Below are positions 12,711-27,900 of a stretch of 64,000 bases of DNA, piece after piece. Position 1 is the stretch's first letter, and every line of letters starts with the position of its first letter. The stretch comes from Calliopsis andreniformis (Eukaryota; Arthropoda; Insecta; Hymenoptera; Andrenidae). Location of the stretch: NCBI RefSeq assembly GCF_051401765.1, contig NC_135073.1, positions 1,922,001-1,986,000 on the forward strand, in the 5' to 3' direction. The position numbers and the translations under genes are program-made. The notes beneath the pieces are model-generated. The model was not told the DNA's origin. It ran no database searches and was given only the letters and a program-made list of their open reading frames with translations.

Positions 12711-12877
12711 AACGGTTAACCTGCAATCGAGATCGCCGGGCGCGGAACCGACCCGGTCCTCGCTGCGGCGTGCCCCGATGACGTGTCCACCCGTCTAAGC
12801 ACCCTTCTCCCTGATTCAACCCGGGAAACCTAGCCAGGAATCGCCGCGACTCGCAATTGCTATAAACGCAAGAAGGG

Positions 12878-12980
12878 ATGTCACGGAGAAAGCAAGCCCG
12901 TCCGAGCCGTGCCCACCTCGAGGAGGATCTTATCCAGGGGCCTCTGCTGATCAGCGCCGTGGAAAACTTGAATGTGAACC
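12878..12980 (+). CDS. spalt: spalt coding exon 1 (start codon, repression motif)
   Basis: This exon encodes 34 residues beginning [10 protein letters not shown] and leaves one base (C) for the next exon. The start is supported by an in-frame TAA at 12863-12865 just upstream and by the family-specific MSRRKQA sequence, which in SALL proteins must lie at the very N-terminus. The donor at 12981 is a consensus GTAAGT. The exon sits at the 3' end of a CpG-rich, GA-rich leader, so it is probably the coding tail of a first exon that is mostly 5' UTR. Confidence 0.9.
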
Positions 12981-15900
12981 GTAAGTGAACCATCACCGCA
13001 TTTTATCGCCTAGGGACCCGCGCGTTCGGTGCCTCTTTCCTTTCACTACTCTTTCACGAAGTATCAAACAAATCCGTGGTAAATTGGTTATTGCATTGCC
13101 CAGTACGCAGTCAAATTGCAAGTAAACCAAATGTCAGAAGCGCAGGTTAATTGGTTTATGAGATGTCTGTTTTGTAAACGCTGAAATTTTTATTGTAGTA
13201 GGAAATTTGTAACTAAGGAATGACATGAGCTAAATTTCCCGTAGGTACTGCATTCTTCTCTAAATAGTAGGTAATATTGTAAAGATTTTAATATTGAAAG
13301 TGATCTCTCCAACTCCTCTACTCGGGTATCTAACAAGGTATTCTATGGTGCTCTGATAACTTTCAAACTGTTTTCTACTTTTGACGATGATATTCATCTA
13401 ATATAAGACACCTGTGTCTTGTCATTACGTACGTGAGATTTAACCATACTTGAGAAACTTTCTAAAAGGTTCCACGTTCGAATAGCTATTTAGACTGCCG
13501 TATTCCACATCAAGTGTCAAATTTCACGTGAAATTCTTGTACATCTAACGTAGTATAGGTTATTGCTGAAGATCGAAGTGTTTCTTTTCACAACAGATCA
13601 AGCTTTTCTTAGCCTCTCATTAAGGATTGTCGATAGAGGCCGTCGGCGTTGAGTAAACTGTCGCAAGTGATCGAAACTCGCTTCTCGACTATCCTCCGTC
13701 GGACTTCTCGCACCGCAACTTGCCAATGAGCTGCTCCAAGTCTTTCATCGAAATACTATAAGTAAAATCGAATCGTTCAATAACAGTTTGGCGATGGTTT
13801 CTAAAGGTTACTAAACTTTTAGGCGAATCTGGAATTGTTGCAAGAAGGAGATGTAAAGAATCGGTTGAGTATAACGTACATTTCTTAACTAAAAAGATTC
13901 TACTGTAATCCTTAGGCAGTTTGACAACAATTTCCGTAAATGGGCATAGGAAAATGGCAGGTGAAGGCAAGTTTCTCGATTTGGTTCGATAATCAGTTGA
14001 AAATTGCTACTTGTAATTTCTTCTGCAAATGTGGACAGTATTGAATGCACTTAAACTACATTTCCCGCGTAAAATTCTTCTTTTCGCGTTAGAATCTAGA
14101 TTATCTGTTCTTGCTTGTCGAATGTGAACGATTATGTATCAACAGGAAGAAAAGCCACTTGTTATATTGAAGTAGGGATACTCGAATCCGTATTGTATGC
14201 TCTACCTCAAGCTAATTATGATTCGATTTTATGCTTTATTCGATATCATTGGATTTCTGACATTGCTCGTGACTTCTCATTTTTGTCATGACATAGGAAC
14301 ATGTTTATTTTGTGATTCTGCATACTATAGTCTTAAAACATGCATTACTGCATCTTCAAAAAGTCTCTTGTAAATATACGGATAATTTTAAGTCCTAAAT
14401 AGCAAATGGAGCATGAAGATGACAGAGCAACCATCTTTCTGGCGTTGAACTTTTTATACATATGTATTAGTACCTTGTCTAGAGAGACCAAGAATATAAC
14501 ATAATGAAATAAACAACATGTCGAAAAATGAAACCCAGTGATGATTTAATGACTTGAATCACTCGACACGTTTTTGATATTCACACACCAGGATACACGG
14601 TCTTAGGTTTCTTTATAATTTTCACAGAATAAGTTTGTTTCTAACGCTTTTAGTAATGAGATACTATTTTTGTAACACACATTTCCTTCTCACACGTTTA
14701 AAAATGCAAGATCTTCGGATTACGACATTTTTAAACAGAAAAATACTTAAAAGAAGATGTTCAGAATAGGTATTTAGAAAACGAATATCTTGCATGATTT
14801 ACATAGTCAAGAATATTTTAATTTGGTTGGAAATATACAAATTCCAGTGTGACTATTTCCAATTTTGTTTGCGCTACATTCTTTGGAATTGATACGTACA
14901 TTTCGTAATCTCTTCGTCGAAACTACTAGACTACTTGTCGTTTTCGAATTTAACAGAGCTTAAAATGGCCTCGACTTTTACAGAATCATTATCTAATTAC
15001 ACAAGAGTTGTAAATATTTTGAACAACAAGACGTAAGACTATAACGTATGAACTGTATTCATGTTTTTAATTATGCTTAAGCTTTAACATTAGTAACATC
15101 CGAGATTAAAAAAATTAGTACAGAATTCGGTTCATCAACAGTTAAGCGTCACAATTTGAAATTGTTTTAAAACATTTAGATCTGAAAGCTCATATCAGTT
15201 GTAAAATAAGGTCTTATCATTTGAGTTACTTTATAATTTCCAAATAATCAATATTTGTAAACAATGTAACTTTTTCTTAATTATTTATCATTTGTTTAAT
15301 TCAAAATATTGAAACTGATTTCATTCAAAAATGGCAGTGCTTAGAATAGTGAGTTGAGTTTTACAAACGATCTTGTGAATATTTTGCTATAATTTCTCTT
15401 CTTTTTAAAACATAGACAGTTGTGGCAATTCCTTTTTGTACTGACATATTGTTTTCGTTATTCTTAGTCGTCTGAATTAAGAATTGTCTTTCCAAAGAAG
15501 TTGCAGACACTAAAGTCGTTGTTTCAAAACTTCCGGATTGAAAAGCGATTCTTCTTGGCTTCTTCGATAGGGTTGACCTACTAATTAATCGATTTAGCAA
15601 ATTCAGAACGATGAAACTCCTTCCTTCGATCAAATTTTTACTGAAAAGAGAGCAATTGTTCGTACTAAAGATACACCTTGTGATCTCTTTCATCCCACGC
15701 GATTTGAAAATAATAATGAGAAGTGCAGCAATGGATAGGATTGGTGATAGGTCTTTCAACATCGTCGAGTACATTTTAAAAAATTGATATGAAATTTCAC
15801 TGATAATCTTATATTTAATTAAAATTCAGATCTACAGTTCATAATTAAATCTCCCAATTAAAATAGAAAAAATTGTGAGCATTAAGAAGATCCAAATTTT

Positions 15901-18900
15901 AAGTATAATAATCGACGGAAATATTTAATCTTTATACAAGCATAAAAAGAAATAAGAACGTTACCATTAAATCGAATTTAACAATGAAATCTTATCAGAT
16001 AAACGGTTCTAATTAGGTTAAAAGAAAAATGTTCGCTGTAAGAACTTTATGACTCATAATTACGTTTACTAATTGTAGAAAACTTTTATATGTATTCGAA
16101 CTTCCGGAGATGCATTCTTCGCAAGACTTTCCACATTTTCCTGATAAAATAAATGTAGAACGCAGTCTCTGTATGAGAAGAAAATACAACAGTGAGTCAC
16201 AGTAAAAAAAAGTTAGGAGATAAGCGTCCTGTTCGAACAAAGTTTCCGCAAACATTTGTTAATTATTAGTTGTCTGGTGAAACCACTTCGATAAGCCGTA
16301 TCAGCGAGCATAGTGCACGGTGCACTGGTAAAATCTTATCTATTTTAGAAAGAACAATTCAGTGAAAGTGAAAAAGCGAGTGAAAATTTTGTAATGTTCT
16401 GAGCGAAGATTGAATATCTTTCTGCTATCACAATTGAAATACACATATAGAAAATAGATGAAATCTCATTAAACGTATAGGTGTATGTGGATAAATAGAA
16501 GAAACTGTTTAATATCACTGGAAACTGAATTACATAGTTCAAATTGAATTCGCTGTTACATAAATACAGATAAAAAAGTTCCTCGTTGTAAATGGTATTA
16601 AATGTTAATGTCACAAATCAGTCTACAGCAACAGTTTACTTTGCAGTAATCTAATTTGAAAAACTTCCGATATTAATAAGCTACCTTTTAAATTGACTTA
16701 AACTACAACGTGTTTTGCATTTTTTTTTATGACAGCGACTGCAGCCTTGCATCAGTCAGTCTTGCAAATTAATTCGTAGAATTGAATAGTTATTACAAAT
16801 GAAATCCTTAATAGTTAAGTGAATATTTAAACTCTTTCATCATCAACGTGGCAGCAAGCTGTACTCGGTGAATCTGCCGATCAAAACTCGACCTATTTAA
16901 AGAGAAAATTTTGATGAATAGGAGTCTTTGGGTTGTATGTGATCGCTCTGTTCAGTTCTAAAGTTAAGAAACCCTGTCAGCTATTTATTTCACACTCACT
17001 GTCTGGTTTATGCATTTCTCAATTAAACGATAAACAGAGATATCGCGGACCTCGAACTACGAATTGCCGAATGTCCAGAGTTCCGTGTTTCTCGATTAAT
17101 CCTCGGCCGCAGCGAGGATCCTTACCCAGCCTTTTTCATCACCGCCGCCATTTGTAATGGCAAATTGTCGCGAAACCAGTGCACACAACAGCACAATCAT
17201 ATTTCACGTGAGGCGAATACAACTTCATGACAGCTTACACCACAGCCTCAGGCGTTTCCCTTTTATCTGAAACTGAGATTCCATGGAGTAGGTGGCGTCA
17301 AGCTTTCTTGTTAGCAGTTTACGATGTCTCGTATAGTGAAAGGCTTAACCGAAGGGTACCGAAGAAGATGCCTCGAAAATCGTATTTTTATCGATACTTG
17401 TTTAAGTGTCACCGTTCTCATAAAAATTCCACAATTAATAAAACGAAGCGTCATCCTTCTAAATTGTCAATAGCAAATGGTGAACAAAAATTTATCGAGT
17501 TTGTTTCTCATTTTTAGTTCCTGGCTAAATTATAATACGTTTACATTGATTATTCGCTTCCAAAAAATATTTACACGTGCTTGCTAATTTAATTTACTTT
17601 GCAAATTAACTAAACTGTTGTGAATAGTTTCGTTTATGCACTCACAGACTGATAATACTCGTTTATTTTGTAATGTTCGCGTCATGTTGTATACTTTTGT
17701 CGTTTTAATAATCATAATTAATGATATTTTATTTATTATCTAAAAATTATCTTGTAACTACTCAATCGATTGCAACAGTGTCTGCAATAAAGCGTGAAGA
17801 TGTAGGTAGTTGATAAATTGTTTGATAGTAACAACTTTATTTTTAAAACGACTATAGCGAATGTCTATATATATGTGTGGATTCCTTTCTCTTTCTTTTT
17901 CTCTCTGAAATGCTGCAAAATGGTGTATTGTCGGTCAAACGGTCGAACAGAATTGTCTGACATTAAATACAATCAGAAATTTGTACAAATATCGAAAGCA
18001 ATCTTCTAAAAATTCTCAGAAAGAGGCACGACAGCCTTTATTTCCAAGTCGTATTTTATTACGCCATAAATTAAAGAAGTTATAAAATCTTTATTCGAGG
18101 CACGTCAAGCGCCACTCAAGCGATCGGCGCGCGATGCGGTATTTTTTCACGTTACTGTCCACACAGTGCGCTCGCGTCGAATTTTCTAGGATTTCGAAGG
18201 CACGTTCGAGGCAGCTTGACAAATTGAGACCGAGACAAAGATGTGACAACAATTACGCAGCTTATTATCGATCATTCGGTCGTAAGTAAGATCTCGGTTA
18301 ATAGACTTAAGGTTCAATTTGAAACTAGTGTTATTTTGACGCCTAACTTTCGAAATATCCCTAAATTATCATTAGATCATGGTTTAAGCCTTGCTCTCAG
18401 TCCTCAACTATTGACATGGACTCTAGTAGACTCTACGTGATATATTTTTATTATTGCTCTCATTTAAGTACGGAAAAGTTGATACTAAAAGTCGGGAATA
18501 CATATCATACTTCATTTCTACATTCCAACTAACAACATATTCATTTTATAAATATGTGACATCGATAGGTTTCAAGGAAAGTGTTCGAGTCCGAAAATTG
18601 TGCGTCCATAGTTAATACACTACCTTATCGGACCCTTGAGTAAAAGAGTGTCCAGACCATAAAGAATTGGTTAATCGGAATTCTACTTTTTTCAGTTTAA
18701 TGACGAACGTAATCATATTGTGTGTTCTTCATATAGGCATATATGGATACCTTATTTTGTCAGGTGACAACAATATTACACGCAATATTTGGTAACGAAC
18801 AATTTAAGTATATCCGAGCATAAGGCTAACGACATTTCGTTGGAAAAAAGGGAAAAGTCAACTTTCTAAGAACCAAATATGAAATACGAAGGCCATCGTG

Positions 18901-21900
18901 TCCTGAGCAGACCTCTAATCGCCTTAAAGCGTAATTAGCGTAACTATAGTAATTGATGGTTGGATAGTACGGGTAGGGTAAAGAGAAAGGTTTCGGGAAT
19001 CATTACTGGGGACAGTTTTGTAATACAGTTTGACTGTGTAGGCGAAAAGTCGCGTACAGACAAATGGAGAGGAATCGTGGAGAGCTCTCCGGTGTTGACA
19101 ACGAGCTAAGAGGGTGTGTTGGCTCGTAATGCGACTGACAAGCGACTAAGCACCGTCTAACATTCGGCTTGACTGCATATTAATAGATCCTAATATACGT
19201 GTCGCTCGGCATCGTTGCGCCCGCTTCGTGTTTGTTCCGCGAGCTATAGAGGACATTGGGCCGTAGATGATTTTCTGGCTAGAGTCCGACAGCATTTCAA
19301 CGCAAAATCGACCGTCGATTGTGAATCATTGCTGTTGCGAAACGGTGGGGAATCGTTTTGAATTGGCGCTTCCCATCACTAACATACTAATGCCTATATA
19401 GCTACGATAGCTTGTCTTTGAAATCCCTTAATAGCGACGATGCGTTTTGTTAGTAATGGCAGCAATCGTAAACTGACCGATCCCACTAATCCGCGTTGCA
19501 AGTGAACCATCAATGGCAACTGTACTCACGAACACCAATCCATTTTGTGAATTTCACTAATAATATTTGCATCGGTGAATTGAAGAACAGTCATGATTTA
19601 GAATAGCCATTTTGAAATAATCTTTAAGCTATATCTAGACTCTAGACCTAAAGTGTGTTAAATCACATAGAAAACAAGTGGACTTTATACACTCTGACTC
19701 TGGGATCTGGATACATGTAATGCACAGAATTAAACGTTAGAATTAAATCTGTGGTCGTAAGGCAGAATAATCTGTGTCATATTTTCAAGAAATTCGAGTT
19801 AAGACTTTACTTGAGATCTACGATATAAAATTTATATTTGAAGAAAGAAGAAAGGGCATTAAAAGAATTTTTCACTTATAAATAAGGGTTCAAGAAGGCA
19901 CAAGTCCATAAGACAGTATTGAAGTAGAAAACTTTAAACATCAATATCTCGAAAACAAAAATATGTGACTCAGGCCGTTTTGCCTTATAACCACAGAAAT
20001 ATCTCAAAATGTGGTTTTTGGATTTGTACCATTCTTCAACTCATCGATTCATTAATAGTCTACAAATTTAGTAGAGATATCGATGCCACCTAGTTCAAAT
20101 TATAAATCAGTTACTTTTCAAATTCGGTTATAGATATAATAGTTGCTTTCATTTAAAACTCTATCGCGTGCACGTTCTTTCTATATTTTTATTTATATAT
20201 TTCATAAAATCGTTTTTGTATAACTCTATGTATATGTATAATAGGTTATACGCATGTTTATAAACAAATAAATAAATAATTAAATTCACATACGACGTGC
20301 TAGTAATGTAGCTGTATTATATTTAGTGAATACAAAATAATTCATGAGAGGTGTAATTGCTTATCTAAGTATTTATGCGATTCTAAAATTTGCATCTCGC
20401 CGAATGATAGAATTAGTTCTGCTATCGAGGGAATGAATTTCGACTAAACGAAGGAACTTCGATCAAGAAGTACACACATTCATCGTAACAGGCTTTACTC
20501 TGACAATGGGAACTATTTAGGAACTGATTGAACCGATGGGAATTCAAAAAATTCGGAAACTCTGAAAGCCACGCAAACTTGAACGGAAAGGTTAGGTGAC
20601 AAGAAGCGAAGAACGCTGGAAGGAAAGCACCCCCTAGTTTCGTAGGAGAAACAATTCGGAACCGACGCAGAGATAGCCAATAAACCAGTTTCAAGATCGT
20701 AAATTAATCGCAGAGATTCCTTGCGTTTTTCCATTGGTTCGCGAGTATGCGCGCCAACCTCGATATTTTCGTATTGTGTCTTCCACCGTCGGTGATTTGA
20801 CGCCGATGCTGCTATTTCGGATCCGCGATAGGCGTTCACGAGAAATATGCAAATGCAGAGGCACTGGCGGTGCCCGAATTCTTATGAATCAACGATCGAC
20901 TTGGGTTCATCGTCATGTCGGTCGATAATCCGGATAATTATCTACTAATAAATTGATGCGTTTTGTTACACACAAATCTGTAAAGAAAAATTAAAAATGT
21001 TTAAAAAGATGCAAATACCATTGTTGCTCGAGTATTTCAATTTCCAATTGTTTATTTTATAAAAACCTAGCATAATTAGAGACTAAAAATTGTTGTGAGA
21101 TCTAGGCATGTCTGAACTGATTATGACACAATCAAAATCCTATTTTTACCGTCGATTAAATGCATCAAAGTAAGAAATCTACTACACTGATTGTTCTACA
21201 CTTGAAATTGACCAACTCGCCTCACTTTCGGCTTCAAAAGGTTATAGGTATGCAAACGGTCGTGGAAAGTCGAAGGCTACAAAAAGAAAGAAGACAATAA
21301 GACTTCTATGTGATATATATACACATCGTAATCTATTTAAAAATAGTCGGAAAATATACAACCACGTCTCTTTCGACAAGAAAGAGAGCATCGTGTAGTA
21401 TCGAAGAGAGGACAATAGAAAGAAAAAGGAGAATGAATGGCAGAGCAGTAGGAATCTGGGAAATGCACGGTCGCTTTTTTACAGTTGACAAAGCTGACAT
21501 ACCGGTTTCTTGACCTCCATCACGCGTGAATATTTTCGGTGTCATTATCGCGTCATTTTTCAGCGAAAGCGTTATTGTAGGAAAACAAGACGAAAGAAAT
21601 GAGAGAAAAGGAGCACGCACTCTGCTCATACGATGCGTTTCGGAGAAATATCTCGCAAATTCAGATTTTAACTCTATCAATCAGAAAATCTTTCTAAAGG
21701 TTTAACAGGGAAAGTCATAACTATAACACCACAAACCACAGTCCAAACACCAAATTTTGAGGTATTTGATCGTAACATGCAGTTTTGTCTATTTTACATA
21801 TCTGGACCCCAGAGCCAGAATGCATTAAGTGCACTTGTCTTCTGTGTGACTCAATACACTCTAGCTTGGATATCCGGATATAATTTTAACATTATTTGAA

Positions 21901-24900
21901 AATGGCTAATTTTGGACTTATACTGTTCTTCGATTCATCGATTCAATTCTGGTTTAACTAGCAAAAATCTTTCCAAATTGAAAATAATTAGATATATAAA
22001 GTACCCACGGCTCTTTATATAAGTCTCTTAGACAAAACGAACCACATTGTGCATCACTCTTTATTATCGTAATTCGATTATATTTTCAAGATTTGTTTTT
22101 GTAACTAATAATTTTCGAGGTAATAAATACATGTAACAAATATAACTATTTCCTAAATTTTCATTAAATAAATTTCTAATTTATTAGGCTTCAAAGAAAA
22201 GAAAAGTTATGTATGAAATTGTAACTTCTTGCAAAACAACGTGAACAGTCTAATGAATTAGGTATTGACAACATGTTTATGAATGAATTCGGTAAAATTC
22301 GTGTCGAATGAATTCGGTAAAATTTCGTCAGATGTTTGTTAATTTTATATGAATAATTCAAACGAATGGTTATAACTTCACCAATTTCGACCGTAGAATA
22401 CATTCTCTGCGAGTTGAAATGTTTCTTTCTTTCCATGATTTTATGTTATTAAATAGACTCATTAAGGATTTTAATGATCTGAATCTCGATTTTTTTGAAA
22501 GTTTATATGGAGAATTTGTGCGGAAAACAAGAAAAAAAATCATTTAGTTAATTATAATTCGTGCTGAATTTGATGGATATTTGTAACAAAAGTAATTAAT
22601 TAAACAATTTAAAAGTATTTCAGCCTTGTTGGCATTTACCCTGATGAGATATACTAATGAGAACATATTTTATGTTCAAAGTTCTGCGCTCCCAGTTTAC
22701 CGGAAAAATGGCAATACCTATATACTTTCATATTTCTTATTACTGAAGCTATAAAACAAGTATTAAGTAAATCAGATCTTTTAAAAAGACGATAAAGAGG
22801 TTATCAAAGAACTATACAGAAAGGGTTAAACAGCTCAGAGAATACCAGTTATCGTTACAGTTATATCTGTAGGCATAAGAAAACTTTCAACAATACATAA
22901 ATCTGAGATTTTTGTTGTGAGATTTGCTTATAAAAATTTGACGTTAACATGTTCCCTATTTAGCCTCCTAGTGTAGCGTACACTACCATAGACTGTTTCG
23001 TACCCGATACAGGCAACAATGAATGGTTAACTTCCATAGGTCTAAAGTCATGTGCAAGAAACTTGTTACATTAATTACTTACCGTACTATTAACTATAAT
23101 GAATTGTTTAACAAGCAGAAACACTGACGATAGGATTATGGTATTTACAAACACAATTTTTAATTTACTAATAGTTTTACAAATACATGGTTAAATTTAA
23201 TTTAAGATAAGATTGATCGTGAATCTAACAATTAGAGCACTATACATGTCTCTACTTGTTGGCTACTCTTAATATCGGACTTTACTACTACTGGAAATAG
23301 CAATGTGCTTTATCTACTTCTACTATTTCTACGAGCATCAACATTACTTGTTAAGAATTAACTTCACTGCGTACCTGATAAGGTATTTGTCATTATCCTT
23401 GAAACATTCTGTACAATTGAATGGAGGTCTTGCTAAAGAGAACGTACATAGGTTGGGAAAGGAGAGTAAGAGAAGAAATAGGTTGGAAAGCTGTCAGGAG
23501 GATTTACGAAGCGGCCGGTGCTCTTTGACGCCGACGTGGAATCGTCATAGTGGCAAAAAGGGGGCTAAATATGACCCGTCATAGGGACTCGCATTAGGCC
23601 GCCTTCGATAATTGGCGACCTTCGCCTCTTCTGCGAAGGAATGCCGCTGAAGGTTTTGCGCGAAACCGCCAAAGACCGGGCAACCTCCACTCCGACCACC
23701 TCCATCGCAACGCTTGTAATATAACAACAGATTATACTTCAATAATATTAGGGGGTGATTGAAACAAAGAACTTTCGGTAAATGTCATTGCTGCTCTAAC
23801 CTTTTCGTAACTGAATGGTTCTTTTTACAATATTTTATTCTTATTTTTTTCTTGTTAAGTAGGCTTCCAACGTCATGCTAGATAAGAGTAGAACGAATCA
23901 AGTAGGACGTGTTCTATTAGTCACGAAAACGTTAAAAGAATAGATACACAACCGAGTTCTAACCATGCAGAAAATTTTCTAACTGTATTACCCATTTTAT
24001 TTTAAACCACTGCGATTTCAATTAAATTTTGACAAAGTAGATATTTTAGCAGGACCTATTGCTAAATAAATTGAGTTGAAACGGAAGCTGATTATAAACC
24101 TTTTAGAAAAGGAAGATTTTTGTTCTTCAAATGCTCCAAATTGCACGAAATTTGCTTTTCTAGTTTATAAGAAAATTGGTCGAAATGGATAAAAGATACT
24201 ATTTTAGTATCATTTTAGTATTGAGTAGCGGCGATAATTCATTCGTTAATCTTAATTATTCAGTTTTCGAAATAAAAATTTGTTAATTCTTAGTATTTAG
24301 AAATAACCCTTAGATAATTATTATAGACGTTGAAACACGTAACTACTATAGGCGATTTAACAGATTGCTAACATTTATTGCGTTTCACGTATATTACATA
24401 GTACCAACAAGTGATGAATAAAGATGAAATCCAATTGAAAGGTACCTGGCAGAGATCACAGGGAAAATACAGAAAAAGGAAATATATATAAATAAAAATT
24501 GGCAGCGTTTTCGCAGACACACTGTAGGAGATAAGTGTTAAACAAAATTTTATCAAACTACACAAAAAATGTAGGTATATCTTCGATAAATATTGTTAAA
24601 AGATTCTTTAAATATTAAAAATCATATAATTGATGATACGTGAATGAAATAGTTATTAATTTGATGTTGTTAATTAGATATTTGTAATAGAGAATCGATC
24701 AAAACATTATAGTAGATAACAATGAAGTTTTTCTACTGGTTTATTGTTGAAAGGATAATTTAGTCACGTGTATTATTAAAATGCAGTGTCGATGACTCGA
24801 AGAATGCTAGCCTTGAACTCGGTCCGCGAATAATTTCGTCGCGATTCGGTATACTAATCTCAGCAATCGCGATCACGACACCGGCCGCGATGTACGATTT

Positions 24901-27900
24901 ATGATAACGAGGTTGCAATTATCGATTCGCGAAATTCATTAGTCCCACGGAGCTTGATTAATCGCGTCTCTCTTGAATTTTAACCGGATCAGCTTGTATT
25001 TTTAATCTCTTAATATCGAGAATAATATTTATCGCTATGTCGCTAAGATATTTTTTCATCCTACGCATTGACTCAGATCTAGTTGGTTTCCTATTCGAAA
25101 ATGAATGGTAAATAGAAGAAAATGCGATAAGAGTTGTGTATGTATGACGCTTAGGAATACAGACTTTCGATGATAGCTGGCCGATAAATAATGTTCAAAA
25201 TGGATGACAAGCTATAGACAAACAAAACACTGATTCGAACGAAAGGGACCTTGGTCACTTTATTGTGACACTTGTGGAACTTTTACTGAATTCTCATAAA
25301 ATTGTAATTACGACTAAATTAATGGTTGAGTTAAAAAAGTAGAACATTCCATTAACTGCACACAATCTCATTTGTATGAAATTTTTTATTTATTTGAACG
25401 TTAAGAATAACATTAACCTTCTTTTTGGAACCAATGTGTTATGTGCTTCATACTCGTGGAAAGTTTAGAATAACTACTGTACAATGTGGTTGCACTGAAA
25501 GAGATATGAAAAGCTCGATAGAAGCGTAGCTTTTCACAGTTTAAAAGCATCTTTGAAATGTGCACTATCAAAGGGCCATTTTCACAGCTTTTAAATCCCC
25601 GATTTTTTCCTGATACCGGTTGCACTCATCCCTTTTATTCTCAAGTTAGCTATCTATGTATTCTATATCTCTCTTTTGACCCTAAATTATTTTTTTCAAA
25701 TGTTACGTCAAACTTCAAGTAGATATTTACTTACTGTTGTAATAAAAAAGATCTAAATATGGTATATGCAATTAAAAAGAAGGAATAAAATAGTATAATA
25801 TAAAGAAAGAGTGTGATTTAAATATCTTAAATTTCATCGAAATTAAATCGATGCAGTTACCATAAACTTTGATATTCTTTAGATTTGTAAAAATAGAAGA
25901 ATTGTGAAAGTAGTTTGTTAAATTTCAAATAAGAGTAACGCAATATTTATAATTCAAAGGCATAATATAGCAGTTATGGAATGAAAAATATTGTGATTGC
26001 TGTAGCATAAGTATAGAATAATTATTGCACCAGAAATATAGATGGCCTGTTGCGTAACAACTACATACGCGGTAACTCTTGCAAAATAATTGTAGTCTGA
26101 CTACCGTGCAATATATGTTCGTAGAGCTAATGTGCAACTGTGATGCCGCACAACATTCATCCAAAGAGTATGTACCAAAAGAGCTTGAGTCAAATCATTG
26201 CTAGACATCCAATCATCTTTTTCAAGCAATTCTGGCCGCGTGTACGAAGTAGTATTATCTGGCCTAAATCTCCTCGGTATGGTACAGCCATAGTGTCGCC
26301 TGTAAGTGGATACGCCTGGGACGATGGGAGCGTGGACTCTCGGTTCTTCATCCTCCATTATTTTTCGTTGAACGTTACCCTCCCCCGCGCCGACCGACCA
26401 GATTCATCCTCATAACTTCCATTCAAACCTCAACCGAAGGAATTGTGGTCTGGCAATTCCTTCTCAGCGACCCAGCACCTCCTTCTCCTCTAGATGGAAC
26501 TGGGATATATATAAGAAGACTTTGAAGAAATTAATTAACTTGAATTGCTATTCCCACAAATTACACGTTTCTAATAATCTTCATCCCTCTATCAAAGCCA
26601 CTACAACTCACTTGCGCCGAGGTATCATCGTGAAAAGGGTTTATCAAAATATCTTGAGAAGCACTGCTTATAATTTTTCCGAGCATCAGGCGCCTCGCGT
26701 GCGAAACTTTTTACCAGCAGACAGGGAAACCAATTTCGTACATCGTTCACTGGCATAGGTGAAGGGCAGCAACCCAATTGGCGCGGCGCCAAGCGAACGT
26801 TTTCAACGCGCGAACAGCGACAGGACAACTTGTTTCAGGCCCGCGTCCAATGATCAGAGAAGACGTCATAATATCGACACGGTTGCGACCACCGTAAATA
26901 ACCATTACCGATCAGCCGCGACGACAAGATGACTCAGATCGAGTCTGGTTTGATGATCCTCGAAGAGCCTGTGCGAGCACTCGTAGAAACGAGACTTAGG
27001 TCTTGTAGGTAGAACGTGTGTGGATCGATGAAAACAGGAGAAACAGAAGCGTCTGCCAGTTCCAGGCAACTGACAACGCGTTAACCAATTACGAGGAACG
27101 TTCGGGTAATATCCGTAGCGAAAAACGTTTCGCCTCGCCTCGAAGATTAGAGGATTGGCAAGGGTGCGACGATTATGACGCGAGAATGGCGAACGGGGGA
27201 TGCGAAACGAAATTGACTAGGAACCGCCCGCTGAACCGGTGCCACATTAAACACCGCTCGTTTAAGGGTGCCATATTATTCAGCCCCGAGCGAAAGGGTT
27301 ATCAATCGGCGAGGTCGTATTTGCCTAATAACCGGCGACGAAGCGGAATGCGAATGGGCCCTGGGGCTGCGTTCCTTTCATTTGCGCCGTTGTGTCGTGC
27401 GACATCCCGCTTTCCGATTTCCCCTCGCGAGTCGGAGCCTATTCGACACCCAACTTCCAACCTCCAGTGGAACGTTATTTTTCCGTAAATTCGCGACCTT
27501 CATTGTCAAGGAAGGAAAAATGCATAGAAGTGACAGCAAAGCTGATTTCTGCTGCATTAGAATTCAAAGTGAACAGCAATATTTGAAGTAGGAGACCACA
27601 ATGTCATCATGTTAACGTTTATAGCGTTTTACAATGTTTCTGAATATCTATTTAGTGAAATTATTAAATGTCTCGTACAGTTTAGGGTCCTGTCTGACGC
27701 ATAGAACACTAATGTTATCTAGCAATTTTAATTATTAGTTCAAGGATTTCTCGTGGGTGGCGAATTTGAAAGCACTGAAATAATTTAGGGAGGCTTGAAC
27801 CCGAGTGACGCTTACTGTAGCTCTTCACTGTTTACGATCAAGTTGAGAATATGCAACTTTCTACCAGTCGACAGAACGTGGCAATGTTTCAAGACGTAGT

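Larger units (their letters stand above)
11940..12877 (+). promoter_or_regulatory. spalt: spalt CpG-rich promoter and 5' UTR region
   Basis: The DNA just upstream of the spalt start codon changes sharply to high GC with dense CpG. It includes an alternating CA/CG run and a long GA tract of the kind bound by GAGA factor in insects. Short upstream frames occur in the distal part of the leader. I cannot fix the transcription start or exclude a spliced leader. The position immediately before the MSRRKQAR exon makes this the main promoter/leader candidate. Confidence 0.55.
20950..24780. other. AT-rich part of intron 1 with small repeats
   Basis: AT-rich DNA containing copy B of the inverted-repeat family, a 19-bp exact direct repeat (22281-22299 and 22306-22324) and one GC-richer patch at 23480-23720. 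Nothing else is recognised. Confidence 0.55.

Noticed and set aside
13689..13970. Minus-strand open frame of 93 codons 0.7 kb after exon 1
   Set aside because: Reads as plausible protein but lacks an ATG start, a recognised domain and splice signals.
27018..27488. Plus-strand open frame of 156 codons in intron 1
   Set aside because: It starts at GTG, overlaps two other frames, lacks any domain and sits in a GC-rich island.
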